Shown here: piece after piece, positions 7,275 through 7,592 of the stretch
How the letters are laid out: every line of letters starts with the position of its first letter
How positions within the stretch are numbered: the stretch's first letter is position 1
From: CALDCK01 sp050618055
Lineage (GTDB): Bacteria > Myxococcota_A > UBA9160 > SMWR01
Assembly: GCA_050618055.1 (NCBI GenBank)
Contig: JBNLVK010000103.1
Coordinates: forward strand, 1 to 7,592
DNA: 7,592 bases
Direction: 5' to 3'
Made by a program: the position numbers and the translations under genes
Notes under the pieces: model-generated
The model's input: the letters and a program-made list of their open reading frames with translations, nothing else
Databases searched by the model: none
What the model was told of the DNA's origin: nothing

Positions 7275-7592
7275 ATGACCAGCGCCCCCCAGGCCGGCCC
7301 CGCAGAGCATGCGCGGGCGGGCGACCGCATTCTGATCCTCGACTTCGGCTCGCAGTACACGCAGCTGATCGCGCGCCGCATCCGCGAGCACCAGGTCTAC
7401 TGCGAGATCCACCCGCCGACCCTCGACCTGGACACGATCCGCGCGTGGGGTCCGGCGGGCATCATCCTCTCCGGCGGCCCCTCGAGCGTGCTCGACGACG
7501 ACGCCCCGAGCATCGACCCGGCCATTGTCGACCTGGGCGTGCCGGTCCTGGGCATCTGCTACGGCCTCCAGCTGCTGACAGATCGGAAGAGC
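7275..7592 (+). CDS. guaA: GMP synthase (glutamine-hydrolysing) GuaA, 3'-truncated
   Basis: GuaA amidates XMP to GMP using glutamine and ATP, the step after GuaB. Only the start of the class I glutamine amidotransferase domain is present. It shows ILILDFGSQYTQLIARRIRE (residues 19-38), IILSGGPSSV (63-72) and the nucleophile elbow GICYGLQ with catalytic C95. The full protein is normally about 510-525 residues, so roughly four fifths is missing: the rest of the amidotransferase domain, the ATP-pyrophosphatase domain and the dimerisation domain. The last four codons (DRKS) come from adapter bases. Genuine sequence ends at 7579, after LL plus two bases of the next codon. The N-terminus is about ten residues longer than in E. 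coli. ATG at 7275 is the sensible start, although its ribosome-binding site is poor (GGA at 7263-7265). Adjacency to guaB supports the call and suggests an operon. Confidence 0.95.
   Translation, partial: MTSAPQAGPAEHARAGDRILILDFGSQYTQLIARRIREHQVYCEIHPPTLDLDTIRAWGPAGIILSGGPSSVLDDDAPSIDPAIVDLGVPVLGICYGLQLLTDRKS
7580..7592 (+). other. Illumina adapter remnant at contig end
   Basis: The last 13 bases are AGATCGGAAGAGC, the universal start of the Illumina TruSeq adapter read-through. They interrupt guaA exactly where the protein stops resembling GMP synthase: after YGLQLL the family continues toward an LGG motif, and here it reads TDRKS. These bases are technical, not genomic. Confidence 0.95.

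Overview
This is a GC-rich (roughly 70% or more), densely packed stretch of bacterial chromosome. All convincing genes lie on the + strand. GTG starts, overlapping gene ends, a miaB and a guaB-guaA pair, and especially multidomain signalling proteins with a DUF4388/PATAN domain and an MglA/Srp102-like GTPase fold point to a Myxococcota/Desulfobacterota-type ('deltaproteobacterial') genome. That assignment is inferred from gene content and composition; no marker gene settles it. The last 13 bases exactly match the start of the Illumina TruSeq adapter, so this is the end of a short-read contig and those bases are not genomic.

Layout. Positions 1-299 are non-coding leader with several hairpins and a visibly lower GC content in the first ~130 bases. 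miaB (300-1754) encodes the radical-SAM tRNA methylthiotransferase. After a 37-nt gap comes a three-gene signalling cassette with overlapping junctions: (1) 1792-3624, receiver + GAF-like + degenerate GGDEF + unknown C-terminal domain; (2) 3624-5150, pseudo-receiver + DUF4388/PATAN + winged-helix-like segment + apparently dead Ras/MglA-like GTPase domain; (3) 5147-5608, a stand-alone cyclic-nucleotide-binding-type domain. A 139-nt spacer with inverted repeats and a 16/17 direct repeat leads to guaB (5748-7211, IMP dehydrogenase). A 63-nt spacer with a hairpin leads to guaA (from 7275, GMP synthase), cut off just after its catalytic cysteine.

How the genes work together. guaB and guaA carry out the two steps IMP -> XMP -> GMP and are a classic pair. 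miaB modifies tRNA. The cassette between them is the unusual part. Its first receiver has every key residue (D10/D11, D54, T82, K104), but most later signalling modules have lost diagnostic active-site or ligand residues: no GGDEF signature, Gln at the phospho-acceptor position of the second receiver, no P-loop Lys/Ser-Thr or GTPGQ-type motif in the GTPase-like domain, and Ala for Glu in the phosphate-binding cassette of the cNMP-type domain. I infer a scaffold-like signalling complex driven by one phosphorylatable receiver. The output is unknown.
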